Of a stretch of DNA of 64,000 nt, positions 17,440-26,902 are shown piece after piece. Numbering within the stretch: position 1 is the first letter of the stretch; each line of letters opens with the position of its first letter. Location of the stretch: positions 1 through 64,000 of the forward strand of contig NZ_QOLD01000019.1 in assembly GCF_003333305.1 (NCBI RefSeq), given 5' to 3'. The translations under genes and the position numbers were made by a program. The notes beneath the pieces were generated by a model that was given only the letters and a program-made list of their open reading frames with translations, made no database searches and was not told the DNA's origin. The stretch is from Candidatus Colwellia aromaticivorans (GTDB lineage Bacteria; Pseudomonadota; Gammaproteobacteria; Enterobacterales; Alteromonadaceae).

Positions 17440-19971
17440 TTACATATCAAACATATAGTCAAAGCGTAAACCAATCTTACGTGGTGTTAACAAGTAGTGA
17501 CCATAATTACGTTGAATGTCTACGCCGTTTGTTACGCCATCAGTAATGATACCGACATTATGACGTACTGAAGTATAAGCATACTTATCGAACATGTTAT
17601 CAACATACAAGGTAACTGACCATTCATCACCTGATACCCGCGCAGAAATATTACTTAGCGCATAACCGGGTATTTCTTCACCAAAATCACGCAAGCCTAC
17701 TTTAGAGTACATATCACTTTGGTAAGTTAAACCGTAGTTAACATCAAGTAATTTATCATCAAAAACTTCAGTGCTGTAAGTTAAACCCAAAGAAACTTGC
17801 TGCTCAGGCGAGCCCGGTAAGCGATCTCCAGCATAAGCATCAAACTTATTATTATGATAATCTTTATGCAAAGCCTCCGGATTATCTTCAAGGAAGTATT
17901 CTTCACTGCTCGGCACACCGAATAAATGAGGAGCATCTTCAGTTAATTCAACTTGCGTATAGGCATAAGTTGCATAAGCGGTCAAACTATCTGATAACAT
18001 CGCCCGAGATGATATTTCAATGCCTTTTGACTCTGCCGAGGCTGCATTTGAAATAATACCCAATTGACCATTAGCAGTTGCACCCGTTATTTGCGCATCA
18101 TTCCATTCAACTAAGAATAACGCAGCATTAAAGTGAAATTTGTTAGAAAACCAGGTACTTTTAAAGCCTAACTCGTAGTTAGTGGTGGTGTCAGCAGTGA
18201 ATACCACCTCATGCGGTAGCCCACAAAGAGGTTGGTTAGTTTCAATATCTTCAGCTGTACAAGCTGGTACACCATTTGAACCACCGATTCTAAAACCTTC
18301 ACTTACTGTCGCGTAAGCTAAAATATCGTCATTGAATTGATAGCTAACATTAAATTTAAACAAATCGCCATCATCATCAGCTGAAGTTTCTTCTAAATCG
18401 AGATTGATTTCATCAGTAGTATAATCACCCAGAATCGTGCTAGATAGTGGTAAATCAAAAGCTGATTTCGATTTCACATCATACTGATAAAAACGCGCAC
18501 CAAGAGTTAAAGATAATTGCTCTGTTGCTTGATAGCTTAGTTCACCAAACAAAGCCGTTTCGATGATCTCTGTACTATTCACCTGAATATACTCTAAGCT
18601 ATCAGGCCTTGCTTCACCTAGAAGCGGTAATCGTTCACCAGTATCTTCATCTACATACCATGGGACACCATTTTTAAGGGCATATTCCGAATAATTTAAA
18701 GTAAATTCTTTTGAAAAGCTACTTTCTTCATATTTATTATAAAAACCACCGACAATCCAAGATAAGGCTGAGTCACCAGTAGACACTAAACGTATTTCTT
18801 GGGTAATAGTATCTGTTTCATCGGCATCACGGGTAAAAGCAGAAAAAGCAGGAAACTCTTCATAGCCATAATCTAAACGAATGAGTAAATCAGTTTGATC
18901 ACGTTGGCCACTTGTTTCAGATTTTGAAAACCCTGTTGCCGAAGTTAACTCAGCAAAGCCTAAGTCAGCAGTGATTTCTAAACTCACTAAAGAGTCTTCA
19001 TTTTCGGCTGGCTCAAGGTAGCGATAAGCCGAGTCGTAATCGCCAATAATAGTTGATAACTGATTAGTGTTACTTAAACTATTCGCGTGAACAATAGAAC
19101 GACCGCCTATTTCTTGTTTCTGATAAAAATACGATAACGTAGAATCAATAATATCATTTGGTTGCCAACGTAACATTATGCGCGCTGTTGTTGCTTGCTC
19201 GCTATTCACATCATTAACACGTTTAATATTTTGCTCAACAGCAGCAGAATCAGACCAATCAGGATCAGGCAATGAAACACCCCCTTCTTTGACGGTATAA
19301 GCATAATCAATATAACCCGGCTCATCTAAATAATTAAAAGCAACTCGTAAACCTAAGGTGTCATCAATTAATGGCGTATTAAATACAAAACCTGCTTCAC
19401 CACCAGTGTCATCACTATGAGCGATGTTAAATACGTCACCATAAATAGAGCCTGATGTTTCATCTAAAATAGGTTTATTTGGAAGATAGCGAATTGCACC
19501 ACCTAACGTACCTGCACCGTATAGAGTACCTTGAGGACCAATAAGTACTTCAACCCGTTCAACATCAATAACTTTCATATCAACCAATAATGGAATTTCA
19601 CCTACATAAGTGGCCACTGTTCCGCCATCAGAATCCGGGCCAGATGAGTTAGTATTTAAACCACGTACGATAATAGGAGAGTTATCACGACCACCTTGAT
19701 CCTGAACAGTTAGACCTGGAACCCAACGAGCAACGTCAGATAATTGAGTGATGTTTTGATCTTTCATCACATCACCGTCAAGTGCTGTGATATTCATTGG
19801 CGCTTCTTGTACTGTTGAAGCGCGGCGCGAGCCAGTCACTTCAATACGCTCAATACCGTCTGCTTTGCTTTCGGCCTCTTCTGCTAAAACGTATCCGTTT
19901 GCAGTAAAAGCTGAACTTAATGCCAAACAAAGCACAGACTTTTTAAAAGTCTGATTAGTATGGATTCTCAT
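17440..19971 (-). CDS. TonB-dependent outer-membrane receptor
   Basis: Outer-membrane active transporter of 843 residues. A Sec signal peptide covers residues 1-30 (FKKSVLCLALSSAFTANGYVLA). A TonB-box-like IERIEVTGSR, a plug domain (NITALDGDVMKDQNITQLSDVARWVPGL, RGLNTNSSG) and GPQGTLYGAGTLGGAIRYLPNKP follow. The remainder is a beta-barrel ending in LLTPRKIGLRFDYMFDM, where a C-terminal aromatic strand is expected. The substrate cannot be read from sequence. It resembles the large Sphingomonas/Alteromonas-type receptors rather than classical siderophore receptors. Transcription runs towards the TPR-sulfotransferase, but a terminator lies between. Confidence 0.92.
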   Translation of the reverse strand: MRIHTNQTFKKSVLCLALSSAFTANGYVLAEEAESKADGIERIEVTGSRRASTVQEAPMNITALDGDVMKDQNITQLSDVARWVPGLTVQDQGGRDNSPIIVRGLNTNSSGPDSDGGTVATYVGEIPLLVDMKVIDVERVEVLIGPQGTLYGAGTLGGAIRYLPNKPILDETSGSIYGDVFNIAHSDDTGGEAGFVFNTPLIDDTLGLRVAFNYLDEPGYIDYAYTVKEGGVSLPDPDWSDSAAVEQNIKRVNDVNSEQATTARIMLRWQPNDIIDSTLSYFYQKQEIGGRSIVHANSLSNTNQLSTIIGDYDSAYRYLEPAENEDSLVSLEITADLGFAELTSATGFSKSETSGQRDQTDLLIRLDYGYEEFPAFSAFTRDADETDTITQEIRLVSTGDSALSWIVGGFYNKYEESSFSKEFTLNYSEYALKNGVPWYVDEDTGERLPLLGEARPDSLEYIQVNSTEIIETALFGELSYQATEQLSLTLGARFYQYDVKSKSAFDLPLSSTILGDYTTDEINLDLEETSADDDGDLFKFNVSYQFNDDILAYATVSEGFRIGGSNGVPACTAEDIETNQPLCGLPHEVVFTADTTTNYELGFKSTWFSNKFHFNAALFLVEWNDAQITGATANGQLGIISNAASAESKGIEISSRAMLSDSLTAYATYAYTQVELTEDAPHLFGVPSSEEYFLEDNPEALHKDYHNNKFDAYAGDRLPGSPEQQVSLGLTYSTEVFDDKLLDVNYGLTYQSDMYSKVGLRDFGEEIPGYALSNISARVSGDEWSVTLYVDNMFDKYAYTSVRHNVGIITDGVTNGVDIQRNYGHYLLTPRKIGLRFDYMFDM

Positions 19972-20373
19972 TTATTTCCCCTGTGTATAGTTTTTATTTG
20001 TTTCTACTATTTTTTATTTGTTTATATTATATGCACTCTAATAAGAAAGAGCTTCACCAGTAAACATTGCCGCTTATTTATCACAAAAATATGGATATCT
20101 AATTACAAAAAACATATATTTAGGATCTCATATTTAAAAGCTATTGTCGCTAAATTTATCCATGAAGTACCCTTTTTATCTACCTTTCAGGTCAGTAATA
20201 CAAAGTTCTGCATAATTAATAAAAACTAATATCCTCTTCTATAGTTTCATCACTTAATAAGTGTATTTTTCATATAAACTCTACGTTTTTTATTTTCATT
20301 GGTTAAAAAATATGATATTAAAAAGAAGTAGTTGATTTGTGTTTTTCAAAGAAAGTCTATTAAGGGGTACTTT
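19972..20373. other. Gene-free intergenic region
   Basis: 402 bp, AT-rich, upstream of both the receptor (minus) and the DUF3545 gene (plus). It contains T-rich tracts with repeated TTTTTATTTGTTT near 19995-20025. No RNA gene or operator was recognised; promoters for both flanking genes must lie here. Confidence 0.5.
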
Positions 20374-20547
20374 ATGGATAGTTTAAACAGAGTTGTAAGA
20401 TCAATTAGTCAACCAGCAAAAGGAAAGTTAGCGTCCAGTAAAAAAAGAAAATGGCGTGAAATAGAAGAAATAAGAGATAAATTCCAACTTGAAAAAGAAT
20501 TAAAAATATATGAAGACTCGTTAGAGTATATGTTGGAAGATTTCTAA
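20374..20547 (+). CDS. DUF3545 family small protein
   Basis: A 57-residue basic protein: MDSLNRVVRSISQPAKGKLA, then SSKKRKWREIEEIRDKFQLEKEL, the family's conserved KPRKWREIE-type core. AAGGGG lies upstream of the ATG. Function is unknown. DUF3545 is confined to marine gammaproteobacteria and relatives. It stands alone with its own terminator. Confidence 0.8.
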   Translation: MDSLNRVVRSISQPAKGKLASSKKRKWREIEEIRDKFQLEKELKIYEDSLEYMLEDF

Positions 20548-20582
20548 ACTGTAGACGCTTAAACAGTTTGTTCGTTATTAAA

Positions 20583-20606
20583 AGCCCAGTTAAGCTGGGT
20601 TTTTTA
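20583..20606 (+). terminator. Intrinsic terminator of the DUF3545 gene
   Basis: CCCAG/CTGGG stem with TTAAG loop and a T6 run, about 37 bp after the stop. Confidence 0.75.
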
Positions 20607-20708
20607 ATGCCTAAAGAAAAGTAGAGTATTTTCCTCAAAATTCAGTATTGACAAAATTTAAACAAGCGTTTAACTTTCTAATCATAATATATCTACATTA
20701 GCGTTTAA

Positions 20709-21515
20709 ATGCCAAAAACACTTATTAACTTTGTCCATGCTAATGGCTTTCCAGCAGGAAGCTATCAAACTCTATTTCATTATTTTCCCAAAGAGTATCA
20801 GGTTGTATCCCACGAAAAATACGGTCACGATGCTCATTACCCAGTAAAAGATAATTGGCAGCCTTTGGTTGATGAGCTAATTAATTTTGTCAAAAAACAA
20901 CTAGTCATAAATAATCAACAGCAAGTTATTAATGTTGGCCACTCTTTTGGTGGCGTTATCGCCTTTATTGCTGCTTGCCAGCAACCACAATTATTTAAAG
21001 GTTTGATCATGTTAGATCCACCTGTTGTAACTGGTAGCACTGCAGTGGCAGTAAAACTACTTAAAAAAATGCGATTAATTGATAGATTTAGCCCCGCTGG
21101 TAAAGCAAAAGTTAGGCGCACACATTGGCCGTTAGGTACTGATATTGCCAAACTGTTTGCCCACAGAAAATTATTCAAAAATTTCGATAGGCGATGTTTA
21201 GATGATTATATTAGTCATGGCGTCATTGAACGAAATAACCAATTAGAGTTAGTTTTTTCTGCACAGGTAGAAGCCGATATCTTTAGAAATTTAGCGGCAA
21301 ATCTTTCTCGTTATAAAAACCAACTTAACGTACCTGCAAGTTTAATCTATGCAGATAAAACTGATGTTCTTCCTCACATTTATTTTAAAAAATTTGTTAA
21401 GTTAAATAAAAGCATCCATATTAAAACAACTCAAGGTGGTCATATGTTTCCCCTTGAGCGCCCCGAAGACACCGCACAACTTATCGCTGATACAATAACA
21501 CTGTGGTCGGAATGA
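20709..21515 (+). CDS. Alpha/beta hydrolase
   Basis: A 268-residue cytoplasmic alpha/beta hydrolase. It opens with NFVHANGFPAGSYQTLFHYF (oxyanion-hole HANGFP region). The nucleophile elbow is VGHSFGGVIA (Ser about 80). An acidic residue lies in LIYADKTDVLP and the His in TTQGGHMFPLERPEDTA. The substrate is unknown; similar proteins are annotated only as hydrolase. It is preceded by the terminator of the DUF3545 gene, so it has its own promoter. Confidence 0.88.
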   Translation: MPKTLINFVHANGFPAGSYQTLFHYFPKEYQVVSHEKYGHDAHYPVKDNWQPLVDELINFVKKQLVINNQQQVINVGHSFGGVIAFIAACQQPQLFKGLIMLDPPVVTGSTAVAVKLLKKMRLIDRFSPAGKAKVRRTHWPLGTDIAKLFAHRKLFKNFDRRCLDDYISHGVIERNNQLELVFSAQVEADIFRNLAANLSRYKNQLNVPASLIYADKTDVLPHIYFKKFVKLNKSIHIKTTQGGHMFPLERPEDTAQLIADTITLWSE

Positions 21516-21860
21516 AAAAGCCAGTCTCGACATTTGCTATTATTTAGTAACCCCTTAATGAAAAACTAGACTATGCCCCTCTTGATTCCTTTCAAAAGTG
21601 CTTAGAATAAATGTTACTAAAAGAGAAAACACCAAAAAATTGACGGTTATAAAACAAACAAAAACATTATTTTTGGATACTAAATAATAATATAAAGTAG
21701 TCATTAAAGCCTTATTTAAAATAATATTTTAAAGTATATTTACTATTTATTTACAATGTGTTGCAGTAATTCAATTGACTACAACTCGCGTCAAATATTC
21801 AGTTGGCATAACACTTGCCTTTCATGGTTATAGAAAATATTTATACTGTGAAGGTTAATT
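21516..21860. other. Gene-free intergenic region
   Basis: 345 bp of AT-rich sequence between the hydrolase and the lipoprotein gene. No RNA gene, repeat or strong terminator was recognised. TTGACT at about 21775 and TTGGCA near 21802 are possible -35 elements, but matching -10 boxes are poor. Confidence 0.4.
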
Positions 21861-22301
21861 ATGTATTCCCTAAATTTAACGACCGCAAAAAAAAGTGTTA
21901 GCTTACTACTTTGCTTAACTTTATTTGCCTGTAGTTCCACTGAACAGGTTAGTAATAATCAATTATCAGATAATGGTTATACACAAGGATATGTCGACAC
22001 TAATTTTTCTCATAGCCAATGTACTCCTATAAGCAAAGGTAGTCTTAAAAAGCCATTAAATTCTGATCACCAATTAATGATGTCACTTTTAAATAGACCG
22101 ATGACCGCAGATCAAGCAATGATGTTAGCGTTTGCACAAGAAAGAGAAAATTACGCTAATACCTTTGCTAATTATGCAAACAACGGCGTAATGATAAAAG
22201 GTGATAAAGCATCTGATAACTCAAGCAATAGAACCATACATGCATATACTCAGCAAATTGACCAAGACATTAATGCTGTATTAATTAGTGGTTCGCAGTA
22301 A
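21861..22301 (+). CDS. Predicted lipoprotein, unknown function
   Basis: 146 residues. A lipoprotein signal peptide ends in the lipobox LFAC (Cys about residue 24), followed by SSTEQ, so outer-membrane sorting is expected. The mature part is polar, with one extra Cys (SQCTPISKG), a helical ALMLAFAQERENYANTF-like stretch and no recognised domain. AAGG precedes the ATG. It converges on truC with 3 bp between stop codons. Confidence 0.7.
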   Translation: MYSLNLTTAKKSVSLLLCLTLFACSSTEQVSNNQLSDNGYTQGYVDTNFSHSQCTPISKGSLKKPLNSDHQLMMSLLNRPMTADQAMMLAFAQERENYANTFANYANNGVMIKGDKASDNSSNRTIHAYTQQIDQDINAVLISGSQ

Positions 22302-22304
22302 AGT

Positions 22305-23129
22305 TTACTCGTCAAGCAACCAATTTAGTTCAGTGAAAACATGCTGCCATTGCTGATCAAACTCAGCAGTAATCATTATTTTTTGTTTGGTTATAGGGTG
22401 AATAAAACATAAAGATTTAGCAATAAGCATCAAACGTTTAAAACCAAAATGCTGAATAAAAAAAGGATTTTGCTTATTATCGCCATAATTAATATCGCCG
22501 ATAATAGGATAACGCAAGTGCGCTAGATGCCGACGAATTTGATGGCGTCGCCCTGTGATGGGTAAGAGTTTAACTAGAGAATAACGAACACTATCAAACT
22601 TCCCTAAAGCGATTGGTAAACTTGCTTGTTTGATGACTTGATAATGGGTTTGTGCTGATTGTGGCGCTTTATCACGACTGACATTTTTATCGCCAAGCTT
22701 ATCTAATTTTTCTTTAAGCGAATAATCTATCAATTCAGCTTGCTTAGTTATGGGTAAATGCCCTCGAACTAAAGCATAATAAGTTTTAGTTAAGTCTGTT
22801 TCAGTATTTTTTTCGCCCACTCCATAACTATTCGATTTATCAGCGAAAGCTTCATTTAATTTTTGGGCAACGTCTTTACTTAACGCAAACAATAATACCC
22901 CCGAAGTAGGTCGGTCTAATCGATGTACTGGGTATACATATTGGCCAATTTGATCGCGAACAAGCTGTAAAGCAAAATATATTTCATCTTTATCCATAAA
23001 ACTGCGGTGAACAAATAAACCAGCAGGTTTATCTATGGCAACTATATGTTCATCTTGATAAAGAATAGTCAGTACGGGCTTTTCAGCTACCGCTTCTTCA
23101 ATTTCTATCGTGTTTGTAAAATCAGCCAT
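22305..23129 (-). CDS. truC: tRNA pseudouridine(65) synthase TruC
   Basis: RluA-family pseudouridine synthase modifying U65 in certain tRNAs. The 274 residues contain ILYQDEHIVAIDKPAGLFVHRS, the catalytic-Asp motif YVYPVHRLDRPTSGVLLFALS, and GRRHQIRRHLAHLRYPIIGDINYGD. VHRSFMDKDE and the neighbouring yqcC gene point to TruC rather than RluA, C or D. The start codon overlaps the yqcC stop (TAATG), so the two are translationally coupled. The N-terminus has a ~15-residue extension compared with E. coli. Confidence 0.93.
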   Translation of the reverse strand: MADFTNTIEIEEAVAEKPVLTILYQDEHIVAIDKPAGLFVHRSFMDKDEIYFALQLVRDQIGQYVYPVHRLDRPTSGVLLFALSKDVAQKLNEAFADKSNSYGVGEKNTETDLTKTYYALVRGHLPITKQAELIDYSLKEKLDKLGDKNVSRDKAPQSAQTHYQVIKQASLPIALGKFDSVRYSLVKLLPITGRRHQIRRHLAHLRYPIIGDINYGDNKQNPFFIQHFGFKRLMLIAKSLCFIHPITKQKIMITAEFDQQWQHVFTELNWLLDE

Positions 23130-23464
23130 TAAATGTTTCTGCCCGAAAGTAAACTATCAAGTTGACCAATAATATTCAGAAGCGTATTCGCTTTATTACC
23201 TAGGTTTTTAAACGACTCTTCTGCCATAGGCAATAATGAAATTTCACTTGGTAATGGCTGATTTTTTTCGATCATTAAGCTGATACGTTCAATAAAAACA
23301 AACTGCAACCATTGTTCAAATGCTAAGGTGTCATAATGAAAAGGTAATGTACTGGCCATTTCACATAGATTAGGTCGACGCTTTTGCCATAAAGTTAACG
23401 TTTTTAATTCTTGGAATAATTGAACTAACAACATTGATGTTTGCTGCTCTTTAGATAGTCTCAT
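23129..23464 (-). CDS. yqcC: YqcC family protein (DUF446)
   Basis: 111 residues, all-helical. The family signature is WLQFVFIERISLMIEKNQPLPSE, followed by a short tail on the truC side. Function is unknown. It is found upstream of truC in many gammaproteobacteria, and here the two overlap by one base. Confidence 0.88.
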   Translation of the reverse strand: MRLSKEQQTSMLLVQLFQELKTLTLWQKRRPNLCEMASTLPFHYDTLAFEQWLQFVFIERISLMIEKNQPLPSEISLLPMAEESFKNLGNKANTLLNIIGQLDSLLSGRNI

Positions 23465-23574
23465 ATCAACTGAGTTATGTTTGTTTTGCTAGATGGCGCT
23501 ATTATCCTTATAATAGCAACTCAACACAATCCCCTATTTATTTTCCTACAAGGCTTCAACAGTTTAGCGCACCT

Positions 23575-24627
23575 ATGGATACTATCGATACCATCTCACA
23601 ACTTTTACACTCTTCAAATTCTCAGTTTCGACTTTATGATATAGGTCGGAAAATAGAAAAAATATCAAAAGAACACTTTGAAAAAATTGAATTAAACCAA
23701 ATGCCCTACCCTACACCGTCACAGGGGCATGCTTGTATTGCTATTGCTTTTTGGCAAAAACAATCGCCACAGCCTTTCTTATGGTTATTAAAATTACCAC
23801 TTGATGAGCGTGGTTTACTCAATCAAGGAGCAAGAAATCACTTTATTGCTATCATTGTTGAAGCATTAGGTGCCGATTTAACCCAAAGCGTAAATAAAGA
23901 TCAAGAAGAGTTATTAAAAAACAATCCCTATTTATTTACTCCTGCACAGTACAAATTGGCAGCATTAAATAGCAAAATAAAGTTTGAGTTAAAACAAGAA
24001 CCAAGTGAATATTTATCTCCCTTCTTAAGCTATATTACAGGGAGTAATGGTTGGGATAATTGGCAAGCAGTTGGCGTGCAAGGAATTACTGACTTTGCTG
24101 TACGCATAAGAGAAGAAACATCGATAGAAAAAAACAGTGAGCTTTTAATAAATGCACTTCCTTACCTTCCTAGTGAAGTGCTATTACCGCTATGCGGCGC
24201 ATTAGAGAATGAAGTTTTTTCTGTCGATTTAATAAATGCATTATTAAATTTATTCAAAGAAAAATGTAAACTTTCTCCTACAACTGAAACTAACATGCAG
24301 TTGCAACAACATTTACTACGTAGTTTAGCCAGTAATTGTCAGCACGTGCATGTAGAAAAACTAGTTGCTGAATTATTACAGCAGAAGCATGTCGCTAGTG
24401 AGCTATTGATAACTATTTCAGGTCGCTGTTGGCTAGCGCTTGCTAATGATGAGCACTTAATGGCATTTTTCGAACACTTAGTGTTATCTGATGATCAAGC
24501 GCTATTTAATAGTATTTTTAAAGACCTTGTATCAATACCAGCTATTCGCCCCATTGTTTTTCAGTGTATGCGTGCGCCTGAACGTAGTGCAGCATTATCA
24601 AAAGCAATAGGACAGTTATTTAATTAA
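23575..24627 (+). CDS. DUF3549 family protein
   Basis: 350 residues with no signal peptide or membrane segment. The N-terminus (MDTIDTISQLLHSSNSQFRLYDIGRKI) and the segment QPFLWLLKLPLDERGLLNQGARNHFIAII are family hallmarks. The C-terminal half is helical, possibly HEAT-like. Function is unknown. It is divergent from yqcC-truC and 8 bp upstream of the DUF3301 gene, an arrangement conserved in marine gammaproteobacteria. Confidence 0.85.
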   Translation: MDTIDTISQLLHSSNSQFRLYDIGRKIEKISKEHFEKIELNQMPYPTPSQGHACIAIAFWQKQSPQPFLWLLKLPLDERGLLNQGARNHFIAIIVEALGADLTQSVNKDQEELLKNNPYLFTPAQYKLAALNSKIKFELKQEPSEYLSPFLSYITGSNGWDNWQAVGVQGITDFAVRIREETSIEKNSELLINALPYLPSEVLLPLCGALENEVFSVDLINALLNLFKEKCKLSPTTETNMQLQQHLLRSLASNCQHVHVEKLVAELLQQKHVASELLITISGRCWLALANDEHLMAFFEHLVLSDDQALFNSIFKDLVSIPAIRPIVFQCMRAPERSAALSKAIGQLFN

Positions 24628-24635
24628 GGTCAAAA

Positions 24636-24944
24636 GTGGATATGGAAAACATCTATTATTTATTACTGGTTTGTTTGATTTTTTGGTATTTTATTTACTT
24701 GAGAAAAGTATCTGAAGCCGCACTTGTACACGCTAAACATTATTGTGAACAAAGTCAGTTACAATTTATCGCTATCGCTAGACGGTCAAGCCGATTAACC
24801 TTTAACAAAAAGTACGGCTTAGTTTGGTTTAGCTTATTTGATTTTGAGTTTAGTGGTGACGGCGAATCTAGCAATAATGCTGTTTTAAGCTTGTATGGTT
24901 TAAAGTTAGGTAGTGTTGATATTCCACCCTATCGAGTAAATTAA
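24636..24944 (+). CDS. DUF3301 family membrane-anchored protein
   Basis: 102 residues: an N-terminal transmembrane helix (about 5-21, IYYLLLVCLIFWYFIYL), then a small soluble domain with YCEQSQLQFIAIARRSSRL and GLVWFSLFDFEFSGDG. Function is unknown. It follows the DUF3549 gene by 8 bp and is presumably co-transcribed. A second ATG two codons in is also possible. Confidence 0.82.
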   Translation: MDMENIYYLLLVCLIFWYFIYLRKVSEAALVHAKHYCEQSQLQFIAIARRSSRLTFNKKYGLVWFSLFDFEFSGDGESSNNAVLSLYGLKLGSVDIPPYRVN

Positions 24945-25090
24945 ATGTATATTTTAACAATCAATTATTAAATAATAAGTCCTACTGTTGATCTGGTAGC
25001 CAGAATTAATAAAGCATGAAAATAACAGCTAGTAAAGAACCATTTTCCATTGTAAATCTTATTTTTTATCCATTTTCCTAGGGAGACACC

Positions 25091-26251
25091 GTGCAGTTTT
25101 TAAAGTCACTTTTTTGTTTGCAAGGGTTTGATAATAGAACCCGATTTTTTGGCATTTGTAGTGCCGTTTATGTGATTTTTATCATGCTAATATCTGCTTT
25201 CACAGGTAAAGCTTTTATCTCTCTTACAATTTTAGCCTTCTTTACCCTAATACTTGCTTTGGCTAGCTTACGCCGACTAAAGGATGCAAAACTCAACAGA
25301 AATTGGTTATTTGTACCTAATCTACTATTCATTCTAACCGCCTTAACTATTATCTTTTCAGAGCAAAATAGTAGTTATTATTTACTTATTATCCCTGCAT
25401 TCTGCTTCGCTGTATTATTAACTTATCCTAGTGTTGGTATGAAAAACTCATCACCTAAGAACTATATCCTTGGCTATTTTGGTCCTGTTGATATGACCGA
25501 ATATCAGCAAATTGCACATCAAGGAAAAAAAGCAAAATTTCGCATTGAGCCAACTTTAGTAGGCGATAATTCGGTAAACCTTAATTCACAAAGCCTTAGT
25601 AGCGATGAGCAAGTCGTGTGGCAAAGTCACGAGACTACATCACCTTATAATAAAAGCGAGCAGCAAATAGATTTAGGTGAAGTAATTCGTTTAAAACTGA
25701 TAAAAAACAGAAAAGCTCAGCTGGTCATTGCAATAATATTAACAACAACATTAGTCAGTGTTTGTACATCTTGGCTTATGGATTATTTATCGGACAATGA
25801 ACCAGTACAAACAATACAAGAATCGGTTAAATCAATTGAAACTACCCAAGATGTTATTGAGCGAAAGCACCCATTGGCCATGCCTGATAATTTTTCACTC
25901 CTTTTATCTCAGCACCAAGGAATAATCATTAACTGGCAAGCAGATGAAGTGACCTCCCCTTTATTATGGTCGCAATCAAGCGCACAAGGCGATGAGAGTT
26001 GCCAACAAATTAGCTTTAATAAAGGTAATCCTATTCGAACTTTGATGGTACAAGTAGAAAACAGTACCACCGTGACTAGCGGAGTTTACAATAATTACTT
26101 TGCTAGCTTCTCACCGCTTGATAGTAAAGCTCTGATTCAAGCGCTAGCGTTTCGCGGAAGCTTTTCTTTATGTGGGTATAATTTTTCACTAAAAGGCAGC
26201 CAAGCGGCTTTAGGACAGAATAAACATTATGCTGATTGGGTAGAATATTAG
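25091..26251 (+). CDS. DUF805-type membrane protein with extra C-terminal domain
   Basis: A GTG start preceded by GGGAGA opens a 386-residue protein. Residues 1-120 carry three to four membrane helices with the DUF805-like LRRLKDAKLNRNW between helices. A cytoplasmic linker and another helix (about 210-232, AQLVIAIILTTTLVSVCTSWL) follow. The C-terminal ~150 residues are presumably periplasmic, with two Cys (DESCQQ and FSLCGYNF) that could form a disulfide. The function is unknown. It is probably monocistronic. Confidence 0.7.
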   Translation: MQFLKSLFCLQGFDNRTRFFGICSAVYVIFIMLISAFTGKAFISLTILAFFTLILALASLRRLKDAKLNRNWLFVPNLLFILTALTIIFSEQNSSYYLLIIPAFCFAVLLTYPSVGMKNSSPKNYILGYFGPVDMTEYQQIAHQGKKAKFRIEPTLVGDNSVNLNSQSLSSDEQVVWQSHETTSPYNKSEQQIDLGEVIRLKLIKNRKAQLVIAIILTTTLVSVCTSWLMDYLSDNEPVQTIQESVKSIETTQDVIERKHPLAMPDNFSLLLSQHQGIIINWQADEVTSPLLWSQSSAQGDESCQQISFNKGNPIRTLMVQVENSTTVTSGVYNNYFASFSPLDSKALIQALAFRGSFSLCGYNFSLKGSQAALGQNKHYADWVEY

Positions 26252-26377
26252 CATCTCAGTGGTTTCGCTCTAATTATCACGAGTAACGATAACGCCAGAA
26301 TCTATACTGACGTTACTACCGCAATGTTTTAGGCGAGTATCAAAATTTATAACTTGATATTCGAAGTGGCCACCTGA

Positions 26378-26794
26378 TTACTTAGATTGTTGCTTAAAAC
26401 CTATACCTACTTCAAATAACTGATCATAAATACTTTTCATTGCGATAGTATTTTCAGTTAATGAATCATTCCATTTATTTCGTTTTTCAAAACCTAAATC
26501 ACTAATTAGATAATAATGATCTGCCTTTAAACCACTAGCTTCAAGGCATGACTTAGTACAAGACAAGCCACATCCATCAATAGCAATAATTGGACGCCCT
26601 GATTTAGCCAAATCCATTATTGGGCCAACCTTACCAATAACACCGGCAACACATGACATTTCAGCAATGCCATCACCATCAAGGTTTAACGAGATATTAT
26701 GCGCCATTTGCGCTAAATTTGAACAACCAGAGCAAGAATAAACAATCGGTTTTTTTTGTTGGTCACTCTGTTCGATTTTTTTATTATCAGACAC
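26378..26794 (-). CDS. DGC-domain putative zinc-binding protein
   Basis: 138 residues. Conserved Cys pattern: VYSCSGCSNLAQMAHN, EMSCVAGVIG, AIDGCGLSCTKSCLEASG, which matches the DGC family predicted to bind zinc. No signal peptide is seen, though the first 14 residues are polar. Family members often lie near metal-handling or redox genes; here it is next to cobQ in the same direction, 108 bp downstream of nothing obviously related. The role is unknown. Confidence 0.75.
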   Translation of the reverse strand: MSDNKKIEQSDQQKKPIVYSCSGCSNLAQMAHNISLNLDGDGIAEMSCVAGVIGKVGPIMDLAKSGRPIIAIDGCGLSCTKSCLEASGLKADHYYLISDLGFEKRNKWNDSLTENTIAMKSIYDQLFEVGIGFKQQSK

Positions 26795-26902
26795 GGGGCT
26801 ATTTCTCTCTTAACTTATTAGTGGCATAGCCTTAAAAACAGGCTACTTAAAATGCCTAATTTATGATTGTAACAAGGCAAAACAAGCATGAATTGATTTA
26901 CA

